Source of the DNA: Duganella sp. 1411
Lineage (GTDB): Bacteria; Pseudomonadota; Gammaproteobacteria; Burkholderiales; Burkholderiaceae_D
Assembly (NCBI RefSeq): GCF_017833525.1
Contig: NZ_JAFICD010000003.1
Coordinates: forward strand, 744,001-808,000
Direction of reading: 5' to 3'
DNA length: 64,000 nt
The translations under genes and the position numbers were made by a program. The notes below the pieces were generated by a model, which made no database searches, was not told where the DNA came from, and was given only the letters and a program-made list of their open reading frames with translations. Numbering within the stretch: position 1 is the stretch's first letter; each line of letters begins with the position of its first letter. This document shows positions 9,758 to 18,864 of this stretch, piece after piece.

Positions 9758-11920
9758 ATGCACGATAAATTTCCCCATACCGCGATCCAGTGTCTGACCG
9801 CCATCGCGCAGCACCACGGTCTGCAAATCAATCCGGAGCGCCTGATCGATGACTACGCGCTGCGCGCGGAGGAACCGGGCGACGGCGCGCTGCTGCGCAT
9901 CGCCGCGGATATCGGTTTGAAAGCCAAGAAGGATAAGCTCAACTGGACGCGCCTGATGGCGCAGGGCGGCGTCTTCCCGCTGATGGCGCGCCTGGTCGAC
10001 GGCAACATGATCATCGTGGTCGGCGTCAAGCCGGCCGACACGGTCGGCCACCCGGGCGCCGAGGACCAGGTCGCCGTGCTCAACCCGGCCAGCGCCAACG
10101 CCACCGTCGTCATGGTCGCGCGCGGCGAGTTCGAGAAGCGCTGGGGCGGCGACGTGCTGTTCATCAAACGCCAGCACAAGCTGAGCGACCCCAACCAGCC
10201 GTTCGGGCTGAGCTGGTTCATCCCCGAGATCCTCAAGCAGAAGGCCGCCTTCCGCGACATCTTCATCGCCGCCATCGCCATGCAGCTGCTGGCGCTGGCC
10301 TCGCCGATCTTCTTCCAGCTGGTGATCGACAAGGTGCTCACGCACCAGAGCGTGACGACCTTGCAGGTGCTGGCCGTGGGCATCGTCATGGCGCTGGTGT
10401 TCGACGCCACCTTCGGCTTCCTGCGCCAGACCCTGACCCTGGCGGCGTCCAACAAGATCGACATGCGCCTGACGCGGCGCGTGTTCGCCCACCTGCTGTC
10501 GCTGCCGATCGACTTTTTCGAGACCACCAGCGCCGGCGTGGTCACGCGCCACATGCAGCAGCTGGAGAAAATCCGCAGCTTCCTGACCGGACGCCTGTTC
10601 TTCACCGCGCTCGACCTGATCGCGCTGCTGGTGTTCGTGCCTGTTCTATTTAGCTATTCGTTCAAGCTGGCGATGATCGTGCTGCTGTTCGCGCTGATGA
10701 TCGCCGGTATCGTGCTGGCGATGGTGCCGACCTTCCAGCGCCGCCTCAACGCGCTGTATTCGGCCGAGGGCCAGCGCCAGGGCATGCTGGTCGAAACCAT
10801 CCACGGCATGCGCACCGTCAAGGCGCTGGCGATCGAGCCGTCGCAGCGCCGCATCTGGGACCAGCGCTCGGCCGAGGCGATCACCATGCACTTCCGCGTC
10901 GGCCAGATCTCGATCGCCGGCAATGCGCTCACCGATTTCCTCGGCAAGCTGCTGCCGGTCATGCTGATCGTCGTCGGCGCCGCCGACGTGTTCGACCAGA
11001 CCTTGTCGGTCGGTGGACTGATCGCCTTCCAGATGCTGTCGGGCCGCGTCACGGGACCGCTGATTTCGCTGGTGGGCCTGGTCAACGAGTACCAGGAGAC
11101 GGCGCTGTCGGTCAAGATGCTCGGCGAGGTGATGAACCGCGCGCCGGAAGGCCGCGCCGGCGCCAACGGCCTGCGCCCGGTGCTCGAGGGCGAGATCAAG
11201 TTCGACGCCGTCACCTTCCGCTATCCGGGCGCGCAGGCCATGGCGCTGAACAAGGCCAGCTTCACGATCGAGCAGGGCACCGTGGTCGGCATCGTCGGCC
11301 GCAGCGGCTCGGGCAAGACCACCTTGACCAAATTGATCCAGGGCCTGTACCCGGTGCAGGAGGGCATCGTGCGCTTCGACGGCATCGACGCCCGCGAGAT
11401 CGAGCTGTCGCACTTGCGGCGCCAGATCGGCGTGGTCCTGCAGGAGAACTTCCTGTTCCGAGGCACCGTGCGTGAAAACCTGTCCGTCACCAAACCCGAC
11501 GCCACGTTCGAGGAACTGGTCGAAGCGGCGGTGGCGGCCGGCGCCGACGAATTCATCGAACGCCTGCCGATGGGCTACGACACCGTGTTGGAGGAGAACG
11601 CGTCGAATCTGTCGGGCGGCCAAAAGCAGCGCCTGTCGATCGCGCGCACCTTGGTGGCGCGGCCGCGCATCCTGATCCTCGACGAGGCGGCCAGCGCGCT
11701 GGACCCGGAGAGCGAGGCCATTTTCATCAGCAACCTGTCGCGCATCGCCGTCGGCCGCACGGTGGTGATGATTTCGCACCGCCTGTCGACCCTCGTCAAC
11801 GCCGACAAAATCATGGTCATGCAACAGGGTAGCCTGATGGATGCGGGCCGTCACGAAGAACTGCTTACACGTAGCGAAACTTACCAGCACCTATGGAACC
11901 AGCAAACAAGTCACCTTTAA
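9758..11920 (+). CDS. Type I secretion ABC transporter (HlyB/LapB type)
   Basis: The 720-aa protein has the layout of RTX exporters: an N-terminal C39-like domain (about 1-140), a six-helix membrane domain (about 160-440) and a C-terminal ATPase. The peptidase Cys position aligns with Thr in PHTAIQCLTAIAQHHG, so this is a degenerate, non-cleaving C39-like domain as in HlyB. The ATPase shows Walker A GRSGSGKTT (about 513-521), signature LSGGQKQR (about 617-624) and Walker B ILILDEA (about 637-643). I chose the ATG at 9758 (MHDKFPHT) over a TTG 42 bp upstream, because homologues start near the C39-like fold. It overlaps the fusion protein gene by 28 bp. The neighbouring giant repeat proteins are the likely cargo. 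No TolC-type outer membrane gene is present in the window. Confidence 0.95.
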   Translation: MHDKFPHTAIQCLTAIAQHHGLQINPERLIDDYALRAEEPGDGALLRIAADIGLKAKKDKLNWTRLMAQGGVFPLMARLVDGNMIIVVGVKPADTVGHPGAEDQVAVLNPASANATVVMVARGEFEKRWGGDVLFIKRQHKLSDPNQPFGLSWFIPEILKQKAAFRDIFIAAIAMQLLALASPIFFQLVIDKVLTHQSVTTLQVLAVGIVMALVFDATFGFLRQTLTLAASNKIDMRLTRRVFAHLLSLPIDFFETTSAGVVTRHMQQLEKIRSFLTGRLFFTALDLIALLVFVPVLFSYSFKLAMIVLLFALMIAGIVLAMVPTFQRRLNALYSAEGQRQGMLVETIHGMRTVKALAIEPSQRRIWDQRSAEAITMHFRVGQISIAGNALTDFLGKLLPVMLIVVGAADVFDQTLSVGGLIAFQMLSGRVTGPLISLVGLVNEYQETALSVKMLGEVMNRAPEGRAGANGLRPVLEGEIKFDAVTFRYPGAQAMALNKASFTIEQGTVVGIVGRSGSGKTTLTKLIQGLYPVQEGIVRFDGIDAREIELSHLRRQIGVVLQENFLFRGTVRENLSVTKPDATFEELVEAAVAAGADEFIERLPMGYDTVLEENASNLSGGQKQRLSIARTLVARPRILILDEAASALDPESEAIFISNLSRIAVGRTVVMISHRLSTLVNADKIMVMQQGSLMDAGRHEELLTRSETYQHLWNQQTSHL

Positions 11921-13260
11921 GCTTCAAGCGCCGCGGCAAGGACGAGACCGAGATCGAGTTCCTGCCGGATGCGGACGCCATCGAGCGCGGTCCGCTGCCC
12001 CGGTTCGTGCGCGTCACCCTGCACGTGATGCTGCTGGCGTTCGTCTCGTTCATCCTGTGGGCGTGCTTCTCGCCGGTGGAGAAGATCGTCGTCGCCCACG
12101 GCCGCCTGGTCAACCCGCTGCCCAACATCGTGGTGCAGCCGCTGGAGACGTCGATCATCCAGAGCATCGACGTGCGCGTCGGCCAGATCGTCAAGAAGGG
12201 CCAGGTGCTGGCCACGCTGGACCCGACCTTCACCGCGGCCGACGAATCGCAGCTGCGCGTGCGCCTGCAAAGCCTGGACACCCAGGCCGCCGGCCTGCGC
12301 GCCGAATTGTCGGGTCAGCCCGGCGCTGGCGTGACCGGCGGCTCGAGCGCCGACGCCCAGCTGCAGTCGCAGTTGTCGGCCGAGCGCAAGGCCAACTTCG
12401 CGGCGCAAAAGGCCAAGATGGACCAGAACATCGCGCGCCTGCGCGCCGGCCTGGAAACCAACAAGCATGACCAGGTGATCCTGGCGCAGCGCGTCAAGGC
12501 GCTGCGCGAGGTCGAGGCGATGCAGGAGCAGCTGATGGCCGAGCAGTTCGGCGCCAAGATGCACCTGCTGGAGGCGCGCGACCGCCGCCTGGGCGTCGAA
12601 CGCGACATGGACATGCAGCGCAACAAGGCGATCGAGCTGGCCAGCGAGCTGGCCTCGGCCGAGGCGGAGCGTTCGGCGTTCGACAAGAGCTGGCGGCAGA
12701 AGGCGATGGAGGATTTGCTGAGCGCCTCGCGCGACCGCGACGGCATCAACGAGCAGCTGGCCAAGGCCGACAAGCGCCTGAAGATGATCCAGATGGTGGC
12801 GCCGGCCGACGGCGTGGTGCTGGAGATCGGCAAGCTGTCGGTGGGTTCGATCGTGCGCGAGGCCGAGACCTTGTTTACCTTGGTGCCGCTGGGCGCGGAA
12901 CTGGAGGCGGAAGTGCAGATCGACTCGCTCGACATCGGCTACATCAAGCCGGGCGCCAAGACGCACCTGAAGGTCGACGCGTTCTCGTTCATGCAGCACG
13001 GTATGCTGGAGGGGAAGGTGCGCACCATCAGCCAGGATTCGTTCAAGCGCGACGCGGCCGACAAGAACGGCGGCGGCATGGACGCTTATTATTTGAGCCG
13101 CATCCAGTACACGGGCGGGTTGAAGAAGATGACCGACGGCGCGCGGCTGCTGCCGGGGATGACGGTGTCGGCGGAGATCGTGGTCGGCCACCGGACGGTG
13201 ATGTCGTATCTGTTGTATCCGTTGACCAGGGCGCTGGACGAATCGATCCGCGAACCGTGA
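11893..13260 (+). CDS. HlyD-family type I secretion membrane fusion protein
   Basis: The 455-aa protein has a short cytoplasmic N-terminus, one membrane helix at about 40-60, and a periplasmic part. That part starts with a lipoyl/barrel-sandwich half (VVQPLETSIIQSIDVRVGQIVKKGQVLATLD), continues in a long coiled coil (about 115-300), and closes with the second lipoyl half and beta-barrel (MVAPADGVVLEI onward). This is the normal LapC/HlyD length and order. It would bridge the ABC exporter and an outer-membrane TolC-like channel. The start overlaps the ABC gene, so the two are translationally linked. Confidence 0.95.
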   Translation: MEPANKSPLSFKRRGKDETEIEFLPDADAIERGPLPRFVRVTLHVMLLAFVSFILWACFSPVEKIVVAHGRLVNPLPNIVVQPLETSIIQSIDVRVGQIVKKGQVLATLDPTFTAADESQLRVRLQSLDTQAAGLRAELSGQPGAGVTGGSSADAQLQSQLSAERKANFAAQKAKMDQNIARLRAGLETNKHDQVILAQRVKALREVEAMQEQLMAEQFGAKMHLLEARDRRLGVERDMDMQRNKAIELASELASAEAERSAFDKSWRQKAMEDLLSASRDRDGINEQLAKADKRLKMIQMVAPADGVVLEIGKLSVGSIVREAETLFTLVPLGAELEAEVQIDSLDIGYIKPGAKTHLKVDAFSFMQHGMLEGKVRTISQDSFKRDAADKNGGGMDAYYLSRIQYTGGLKKMTDGARLLPGMTVSAEIVVGHRTVMSYLLYPLTRALDESIREP

Positions 13261-13265
13261 TGGTG

Positions 13266-13404
13266 ATGGCGGATTACGGCGTTCCGCCTAATCCGCCCTA
13301 CGTGTCTCCGGGACGGCACATCATGGGTGGGGAACGCCACCTGAAATACCTTCTAAAACACGTAGGGCGGATTAGCGAAGCGTAATCCGCCATGCATGCG
13401 CCGC
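13266..13404. repeat. Inverted pair of REP-like elements (GTAGGGCGGATTAGCG family)
   Basis: A reverse copy at 13266-13307 and a forward copy at 13359-13404 face each other. The forward copy itself folds (GGCGGATTA at 13366-13374 with TAATCCGCC at 13383-13391). Together they fill the gap between two convergent genes. The paired layout is that of a REPIN. It may act as a bidirectional terminator, though there is no T-run. Confidence 0.75.
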
Positions 13405-13437
13405 CGCCGGCGTGCGCATTCCCCGACCTGCCTTGCT

Positions 13438-15036
13438 TCAACAGCCCATCAAAGCGGCGATGACCGCGTCGACATTCTCCACCGTGACTGGCTGGTACAG
13501 CATCTCCCGGCACCGCACGATCGCCTCGTCGGTGACCTTCGAATAATCCAGCTTCAGCATCTTCTCCACCACCGCCGGCTCATAGCGCTGCTTGATCACC
13601 CGCGCCGGATTGCCGCCGACGATGGTGTACGGCGCCACATCCTTGGTCACCACGCTGCCGGCCGCGATCACCGCGCCCTGGCCGATGGTGATGCCCGACA
13701 TGATCAACACCTGCATGCCGATCCACACGTCGTCGCCGACCACGATCGCGCCCTTGGTGGTCGATTCCAGCGACTCGCCAAAATACTTGACCCGGAACGG
13801 GAACGTCGACACACCCTCGTAAGGATGATTCCCGCCCAACATGAACGTCACCTCGTCGGCCAGCGAGACGAAGCTGCCGATGGTCAGGCGCTCGTCCGGA
13901 TGGCCGTAGGCGATCACCCGCAGCGGACCGTAGCTGCGGCGTCCCACCGTCACCCGGCTGAAGTCGAACGGCCCGGCCGACAAGGTCAGGTCGGTGTGGT
14001 TGTGGCCATTGAGCGCGCGCCAGTACGCGCGCTTTTGCTCCTCGTAGGACGGCTGCGGCGCCGGCGGCACCGGCACGGGCGCCGGCGGCACCGGCACGGG
14101 GGCCGGCGCCCGCGCCGCGCGCGGCGGCACGTCGGTGTCGAGGTGCCGGATCGCCTCGTAGAAGTAATCGTCGTCGACGTAATCCTGCATATGCTCGAAG
14201 AACCCGGTCTTCTGGTAATCGTTCTCCGGATCGAAGTAGTAGGGGATGATGTGCTGGATCAGCAGCTTCTTTTTTTCGAGCTCGTAGGTGTCGCGGTCCA
14301 ACTGGCCGGCGGCCAGGTAGGGTTTGAGCAGGGTCAGGTAGTTTTTGCCGAACACCTCGGCGATGTTGTAGCCGCCCTTTTTGTAGCCGCCCTTGCGGCC
14401 GGTGGGCACGCCGCTGAAATACGGCTGGAACAGCACGATGGCGCGCTTGCCCACGCTGAGCAAGCGCAGAAGCACGTCGGTCTGCACCAGCCGCAGGTGC
14501 TGGTTGCGGGCGAAGTCGGGCAGGGCGTGGAACTCGGCGCGCCACATACCGAAGCCGCCGATCCAGGTCGAGATGAACGACACCCGGCGCACGAAGTCGC
14601 TCATGTTGGTGATCACCTCGATAGCATTGCCCTGCGCGTGATTCCCGTTGGTGAAGAACACGATCGGCATCTCGTCGGCCGTGGCGCGGTACACCTTGAG
14701 CATTTCGGCCAGGCTGCCCGGGTTGATCAACAGGTTGTCGTTGTGTAGCTTCAGGTACAGCCCGCGTCCCTGTTCCATGACGAACTTGAAGTTCAGGTCC
14801 GGCGAGATGGTCTCGGCGTGGCGGTGGTACTGGATCTTGCCCGGATGGGCGGCGACGAAGCGCGCCGCCACCTGTTCGGTGTCGTCCTCCGAGCCGTTGT
14901 CGGAGATGACGATCTCGATTTCGTCGCCGTCGGCGAACGCGGGCTGGCTGACGATGCTCTCCAGCGTTTGCAGCAAAAACGGCGCGCGGTTGTAGGTGGG
15001 GATGCAGATCGACAGGATGATCTGGTTGGATTCCAT
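13438..15036 (-). CDS. GT2 glycosyltransferase fused to hexapeptide-repeat acetyltransferase
   Basis: The 532-aa protein joins two enzymes. Residues 1-~300 are a family 2 glycosyltransferase (LSICIPTYNRAPFLLQTLESI at the start, then EIVISDNGSEDD as nucleotide-binding strand and acidic motif). A Pro/Ala linker (APVPVPPAPVPVPPAP, about 308-330) leads to a CatB/Vat-like left-handed beta-helix acetyltransferase with VVGDDVWIGMQVLIMSG and AAGSVVTKDVAPYTIVGGNPA. The predicted role is to add a sugar and O- or N-acetylate it. It is the last gene of the sugar run and is separated from the FkbM gene by 48 bp. Donor and acceptor cannot be told from sequence. Confidence 0.88.
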   Translation of the reverse strand: MESNQIILSICIPTYNRAPFLLQTLESIVSQPAFADGDEIEIVISDNGSEDDTEQVAARFVAAHPGKIQYHRHAETISPDLNFKFVMEQGRGLYLKLHNDNLLINPGSLAEMLKVYRATADEMPIVFFTNGNHAQGNAIEVITNMSDFVRRVSFISTWIGGFGMWRAEFHALPDFARNQHLRLVQTDVLLRLLSVGKRAIVLFQPYFSGVPTGRKGGYKKGGYNIAEVFGKNYLTLLKPYLAAGQLDRDTYELEKKKLLIQHIIPYYFDPENDYQKTGFFEHMQDYVDDDYFYEAIRHLDTDVPPRAARAPAPVPVPPAPVPVPPAPQPSYEEQKRAYWRALNGHNHTDLTLSAGPFDFSRVTVGRRSYGPLRVIAYGHPDERLTIGSFVSLADEVTFMLGGNHPYEGVSTFPFRVKYFGESLESTTKGAIVVGDDVWIGMQVLIMSGITIGQGAVIAAGSVVTKDVAPYTIVGGNPARVIKQRYEPAVVEKMLKLDYSKVTDEAIVRCREMLYQPVTVENVDAVIAALMGC

Positions 15037-15084
15037 AGGCGTGATTTTCGCTCCGTGTTGGCGCTGTTCGGGAAGACCGCCGGC

Positions 15085-16017
15085 TTAGCCGCGGCGGTAG
15101 CGGCGCAGCTGTTCGGCGTGCGCCTCCGGGTGCAGGAAGAAGTAGTTGGTCGGGATGGTGTTTTCATCCATCTCGCCGAATTCCACCAGGCGCCCGTCTT
15201 CGGCCGTGAAGACCTGGTAGCCGACGCCGCGGAACAGCGCGAAGATCTCGTTCGGGTTGTAGCCGAACTTGGCCGACCACTTGCGCAGGATTTCCGACAG
15301 CACGATCGGCTTGTCGCGGGCGATGGTTTCGATGCCGCCCTTGAACACCAGCAGTTCCGCGCCTTCGACGTCGCACTTGATGAAGTCGACCCGTACGCCG
15401 GTTTCGGCGGTGTAGGCGTCCAGCGTGCGCACTTCGCACTGCGCGGTGCGCACATCGTCGCGGCCGGTCAGGTTGACGGCCGAAGCGTTGCCCGAGCCCT
15501 CCGGCGGGTAGTAGAAGGTGAACTCGCCCGCCTGTTCGGACAGGCCGAAGTTGTGCGGCTTGATGTTGGCGCTGGCGTTGAGGGCCAGGTTGGTGGTCAG
15601 GTGGCCGTAGGTGGTCGGAATCGGCTCGAACGCGTACACGGTGGTGGCGCGGCGCGAGGCGGCGATGTTGAGCGCGTACCAGCCGATGTTGGCGCCGATG
15701 TCGAAGAAGTTGTCGCCGTCGGCCACCAGGTTTTCCATCATGGTCGCCTCTTCCTTCTCGTAGTCGAAGAAGTTGAGCGTTTCCATCGGCGCCACGCGGT
15801 AGTCGCCGGGCGTGCAGGCGATGCGGATGCCGCGGTCGCGCGAGGTCATGACGACCTTGCCGTCCTCGATCTCGATCTTGCGCACGTTGGTCTGGCCGAT
15901 GTAGGCGGCGTAGTCGAATAGCACCGCGTGGTGCTGCTCGTACATGGTCTTGATGAAGCTTGGCTTGTCGATCGCGCCTTGCTGGAATTGCGACAACGTC
16001 GTTTGGATGGAAATCAT
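15085..16017 (-). CDS. FkbM-family methyltransferase
   Basis: The 310-aa protein carries the SAM-binding motif NFFDIGANIGWYALN (about 100-114), then YAFEPIPTTYGHLTTNL and the downstream FIKCDVEGAELLVFKGG typical of FkbM O-methyltransferases. In glycan loci these enzymes methylate sugar hydroxyls. It lies 21 bp downstream of the transketolase C-terminal subunit gene on the same strand. The substrate is not predictable; a terminal sugar made by this cluster is the natural guess. Confidence 0.9.
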   Translation of the reverse strand: MISIQTTLSQFQQGAIDKPSFIKTMYEQHHAVLFDYAAYIGQTNVRKIEIEDGKVVMTSRDRGIRIACTPGDYRVAPMETLNFFDYEKEEATMMENLVADGDNFFDIGANIGWYALNIAASRRATTVYAFEPIPTTYGHLTTNLALNASANIKPHNFGLSEQAGEFTFYYPPEGSGNASAVNLTGRDDVRTAQCEVRTLDAYTAETGVRVDFIKCDVEGAELLVFKGGIETIARDKPIVLSEILRKWSAKFGYNPNEIFALFRGVGYQVFTAEDGRLVEFGEMDENTIPTNYFFLHPEAHAEQLRRYRRG

Positions 16018-16038
16018 GTCAGCACTCTCAATAAGGTT

Positions 16039-16959
16039 TCAGGACAGGGTGGCGTGCCAGTCGTCGAGCCGCAGGCCCATTTTCTCGCGCAGGAATTCCT
16101 GCGTGCCGGCGCTGCCGACGAAGGCGTTGGGGATGGCGATGCGGCGCACCGCCGGCAGCCGCGCGAGCGCGCCGTCGGACAGCAGGTCGTGCAGGCGTTC
16201 CAGGATGGCCGAGCCGAAGCCGCCGTTGGCCTGGTGCTCCTCGATCGTGGCCACCTGCGTGTAGCGGGCCGCCAGCGCCGCCAGCTGCGCGGTGTCGATC
16301 GGATTGACGAACGGGAAGCTGTACAGGTCGATGTGCGGCGCCGACTTTTCCAGGTAGCGCGCGGCGTAGCCGACCATGTCGCCGGTGGCGAAGACGGCGG
16401 CGGTGGCGCCATGATTGACGCGCACCGGCACGATGCCGCCCAACATCAGCGCCGGCGGCTGCGCGTGCAGGCGCGGTTCGCCGGCCTTATTCAGGCGCAT
16501 GTAGCATGGGCCGCGGTGCTGGGCGATGAAGGCGGTCATGGCGTCGACTTCGGCCGGGTCGCCGGGCGCCGTCACCACCATGTTCGGGATGGTGCGCAGC
16601 ATGCCCAACTCCTCGGTGGTGTGGTGCGAGGTGCTCAGCGGGCCGTAGGCGTAGCCGCCGCCGACGGCGATGATCTTGACGTTGGTGTCGTGGTAGGCGA
16701 CGTCGTAGCGGATCTGCTCCATCGCCCGCAGGGTCGGGAAGTTACCGATCGAGTAGCAAAACACCGTGTAGCCTTCGAGGCTCAGGCCAGCCGCCAGGCC
16801 GACCATGTTTTGTTCGGCGATGCCGACGTTGATGAAGCGGTCGGGGAAGGCCTCGGCGAACGGCTCCAGCACCGAGTAGCCCAAGTCGCCGCATAGCAGG
16901 AAGATGCGCTCGTCCTGGCGCGCCTGCTCCATCAGGGCCTTGATAAAACTGTTTCTCAT
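16039..16959 (-). CDS. Transketolase-like enzyme, C-terminal (pyrimidine-binding) subunit
   Basis: The 306-aa protein matches the second half of a split transketolase. It has the pyrimidine-binding domain with the catalytic Glu in INVGIAEQNMVGLAAGL (E49) and a C-terminal domain (VFATGDMVGYAARYLE onward). Its start overlaps the N-terminal subunit gene by 4 bp (ATGA), so the two are made together. Split transketolases occur in sugar and antibiotic loci, where they may transfer two-carbon units to unusual acceptors. Here it lies among CDP-deoxysugar genes, which points to branched-sugar formation rather than the pentose phosphate pathway. That is inference. Confidence 0.9.
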   Translation of the reverse strand: MRNSFIKALMEQARQDERIFLLCGDLGYSVLEPFAEAFPDRFINVGIAEQNMVGLAAGLSLEGYTVFCYSIGNFPTLRAMEQIRYDVAYHDTNVKIIAVGGGYAYGPLSTSHHTTEELGMLRTIPNMVVTAPGDPAEVDAMTAFIAQHRGPCYMRLNKAGEPRLHAQPPALMLGGIVPVRVNHGATAAVFATGDMVGYAARYLEKSAPHIDLYSFPFVNPIDTAQLAALAARYTQVATIEEHQANGGFGSAILERLHDLLSDGALARLPAVRRIAIPNAFVGSAGTQEFLREKMGLRLDDWHATLS

Positions 16960-17792
16960 GCTTGATCCTTCGACTCTTGCAGCAGTTCGGCGCGCGCGGC
17001 GGCGAATTGCGCGGCGTCCGGCGACTTGTAATGCCAGGCCAGCTGGTTTTCCATGAAGCTCACGCCCTTGCCCTTGACGGTGTGGGCGATCACCACGCGC
17101 GGCTTGCCGTTGCGGCCTTGCTTGGACAGCGCGGCCGCCAGCGCGGCGTGGTCGTGGCCATCGACTTCGATGGTCTCCCAGTTGAAGGCCTTGAACTTGT
17201 CGGCCAGCGGGTCGAGGTTGAGCACCTCGGCGGTGCTGCCGAAGCTCTGGATCTTGTTGTAGTCGACCACCAGGGTCAGGTTGTCGAGCCGGTGGTGCGG
17301 CGCGAACAGGATCGCCTCCCAGTTCGAACCCTCGTCAAGTTCGCCGTCGCTGACGATGGCGTAGGTGTGCCACGCGGCCTGGCGGCGCTTGCCGGCCAGC
17401 GCGACGCCGGCGGCCACCGACAGCGCGTGTCCCAGGCTGCCGGTCGACAGTTCGACGCCGGGCACCTTGTGGTTGACGTGCGAGGTGAAGTCGCTGTCGT
17501 TGTCAGTGAAGGTGTCGAGCGCGGAGCGGTCGTAGTAGCCGGTTTCGGCCAGGGTCGCGTACAGCGCGGTGCAGGCGTGGCCCTTGCTGTAGAACAGGCG
17601 GTCGCGCTGCGGCGACTTCGGTTGCGCCGGGTCGGCCGTCATCACGCCGCCGTACAGCACCGCCAGCACGTCGGCCACGGAGAAGGCGCCGCCCAGGTGC
17701 GAGGCGCGCTTGGTGTGGCACATGTGCAGGCATTGCAGGCGGATGCGGCGCGCCAGTGCGGTGGTGGAGGCGGCGTCGAAGGTATCGGTCAT
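16956..17792 (-). CDS. Transketolase-like enzyme, N-terminal (TPP-binding) subunit
   Basis: The 278-aa protein has the transketolase TPP/Mg site: SKGHACTALYATLAETG, VELSTGSLGHALSVAAG, and SDGELDEGSNWEAI (about 149-162) followed by VVDYNKIQSFG. I set the start at the ATG at 17792, which overlaps by one base (TGATG) the stop of the upstream epimerase-like gene. A longer frame upstream has no homology. It pairs with the pyrimidine-binding subunit encoded next to it. Confidence 0.9.
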   Translation of the reverse strand: MTDTFDAASTTALARRIRLQCLHMCHTKRASHLGGAFSVADVLAVLYGGVMTADPAQPKSPQRDRLFYSKGHACTALYATLAETGYYDRSALDTFTDNDSDFTSHVNHKVPGVELSTGSLGHALSVAAGVALAGKRRQAAWHTYAIVSDGELDEGSNWEAILFAPHHRLDNLTLVVDYNKIQSFGSTAEVLNLDPLADKFKAFNWETIEVDGHDHAALAAALSKQGRNGKPRVVIAHTVKGKGVSFMENQLAWHYKSPDAAQFAAARAELLQESKDQA

Positions 17793-18856
17793 CACAAATA
17801 GCTTTCTATGGTGCGGCGGAAGCCGTCGGCCAGCGAGGTGGCCGGATTCCAGCCCAGCGCCCTGGCCTTGGCGATGTCGGGGGCGCCGCGCTGCACGGCG
17901 CTGGCCAGGTAGTTGTCGCCTTGCGGGCGCTCGACGTAGCTCAGGGTCAGCCCCTTTTCCGGGTACAGGCCGACCAGCAGCTGGCCGAGGCCACGCATGC
18001 TGATTTCGCCGTCCGGGTTGCCGATGTTGTAGGCCTGGCCGTCGGCGCCGTCGAACAGCACTTTCCAGAAGCCTGCAACGGCGTCGGCCGAGTAGCAGAA
18101 CGAGCGCGTGGCCAGGCCGTCGCTTTTGAGGGCGATCGGCTCGCCGCGCAGGATGCAGGCGACGAAGTCGGCGTACACGCGGCCGTCGTCGAGCAGCATG
18201 CGCGGGCCGTAGGTGTGGAACGGCCGCACGATCTTGACCGGCACGCCGTATTGGTGGCTCCACGACACGCACATGTTCTCGCCCATGCGTTTGCTCTCGG
18301 CGTAGCAGGCGCGCACCGAGGTCGGATCGACCACGCCGTAGTCGCCCTCGGCGGTCGGCACGCGGGCGGCGGCGCCATACACCTCGCTGCTGCTGAAGTA
18401 CAGGAAACCGAGGCTGGCGCTGGCGCGGGCCAGCTGCAGCAGCGCGGCCGTGCCGAGCGTGTTGGCGCTGAGCGTGCCGACCGGATCGGTCGCGTAGTAT
18501 TTGGGGCTGGCCTGGCTGGCGGCGTGGATGATGTAGTGCGGCTTTTCGTCCAGCGTGAACGGCGCGCTGATGTCCTGTTCGATGCAGACCAGGTCGGGCC
18601 GGCCGCCGCCGCCCAGGTGGTGGGCGTAGCGGCGCTCGAAGCCGGCGCGGTTGCGCACCATGGCGAGCACGCGGATATCGAGGCCGCGCGTCTCGTTCAG
18701 GTACAGCATCGTCTCGACCATGTACGACGGCAGGAAGCCGGAGGCGCCTGTGACGCAGACGGTGCGTCCGCGCAGCGGCTCCCAGTCCAGGCCCGGCGTG
18801 GCCACGATCGCGGCCATGTCGGCTGTCTCGATCGGATGGCGGGTTGCGTGGGTCAT
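17792..18856 (-). CDS. NAD-dependent epimerase/dehydratase (extended SDR)
   Basis: The 354-aa protein has a Rossmann motif TGASGFLPSYMVE (about 36-48), the SSSEVYG strand carrying the catalytic Ser region, and the Y-x3-K pair Y185/K189 in YAESK. RPFHTYGPRM and RSFCYSADAV are typical of sugar-nucleotide dehydratases and decarboxylases. It lies between rfbH and the transketolase genes with a one-base overlap to the latter, so it probably acts on the CDP-deoxysugar, as a 4-keto reductase or epimerase. An unrelated nucleotide-sugar substrate is possible. Confidence 0.85.
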   Translation of the reverse strand: MTHATRHPIETADMAAIVATPGLDWEPLRGRTVCVTGASGFLPSYMVETMLYLNETRGLDIRVLAMVRNRAGFERRYAHHLGGGGRPDLVCIEQDISAPFTLDEKPHYIIHAASQASPKYYATDPVGTLSANTLGTAALLQLARASASLGFLYFSSSEVYGAAARVPTAEGDYGVVDPTSVRACYAESKRMGENMCVSWSHQYGVPVKIVRPFHTYGPRMLLDDGRVYADFVACILRGEPIALKSDGLATRSFCYSADAVAGFWKVLFDGADGQAYNIGNPDGEISMRGLGQLLVGLYPEKGLTLSYVERPQGDNYLASAVQRGAPDIAKARALGWNPATSLADGFRRTIESYL

Positions 18857-18864
18857 GGCGCGCC

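Noticed and set aside
13396..14748. 450-codon plus-strand frame opposite the GT2-acetyltransferase gene
   Set aside because: Composition is His/Arg/Gly-rich antisense shadow; the minus-strand frame contains clear GT2 and acetyltransferase motifs.
16956..18272. Longer start for the transketolase N-terminal subunit
   Set aside because: The extra residues are the epimerase gene read in another frame; the true start at 17792 overlaps that gene's stop.
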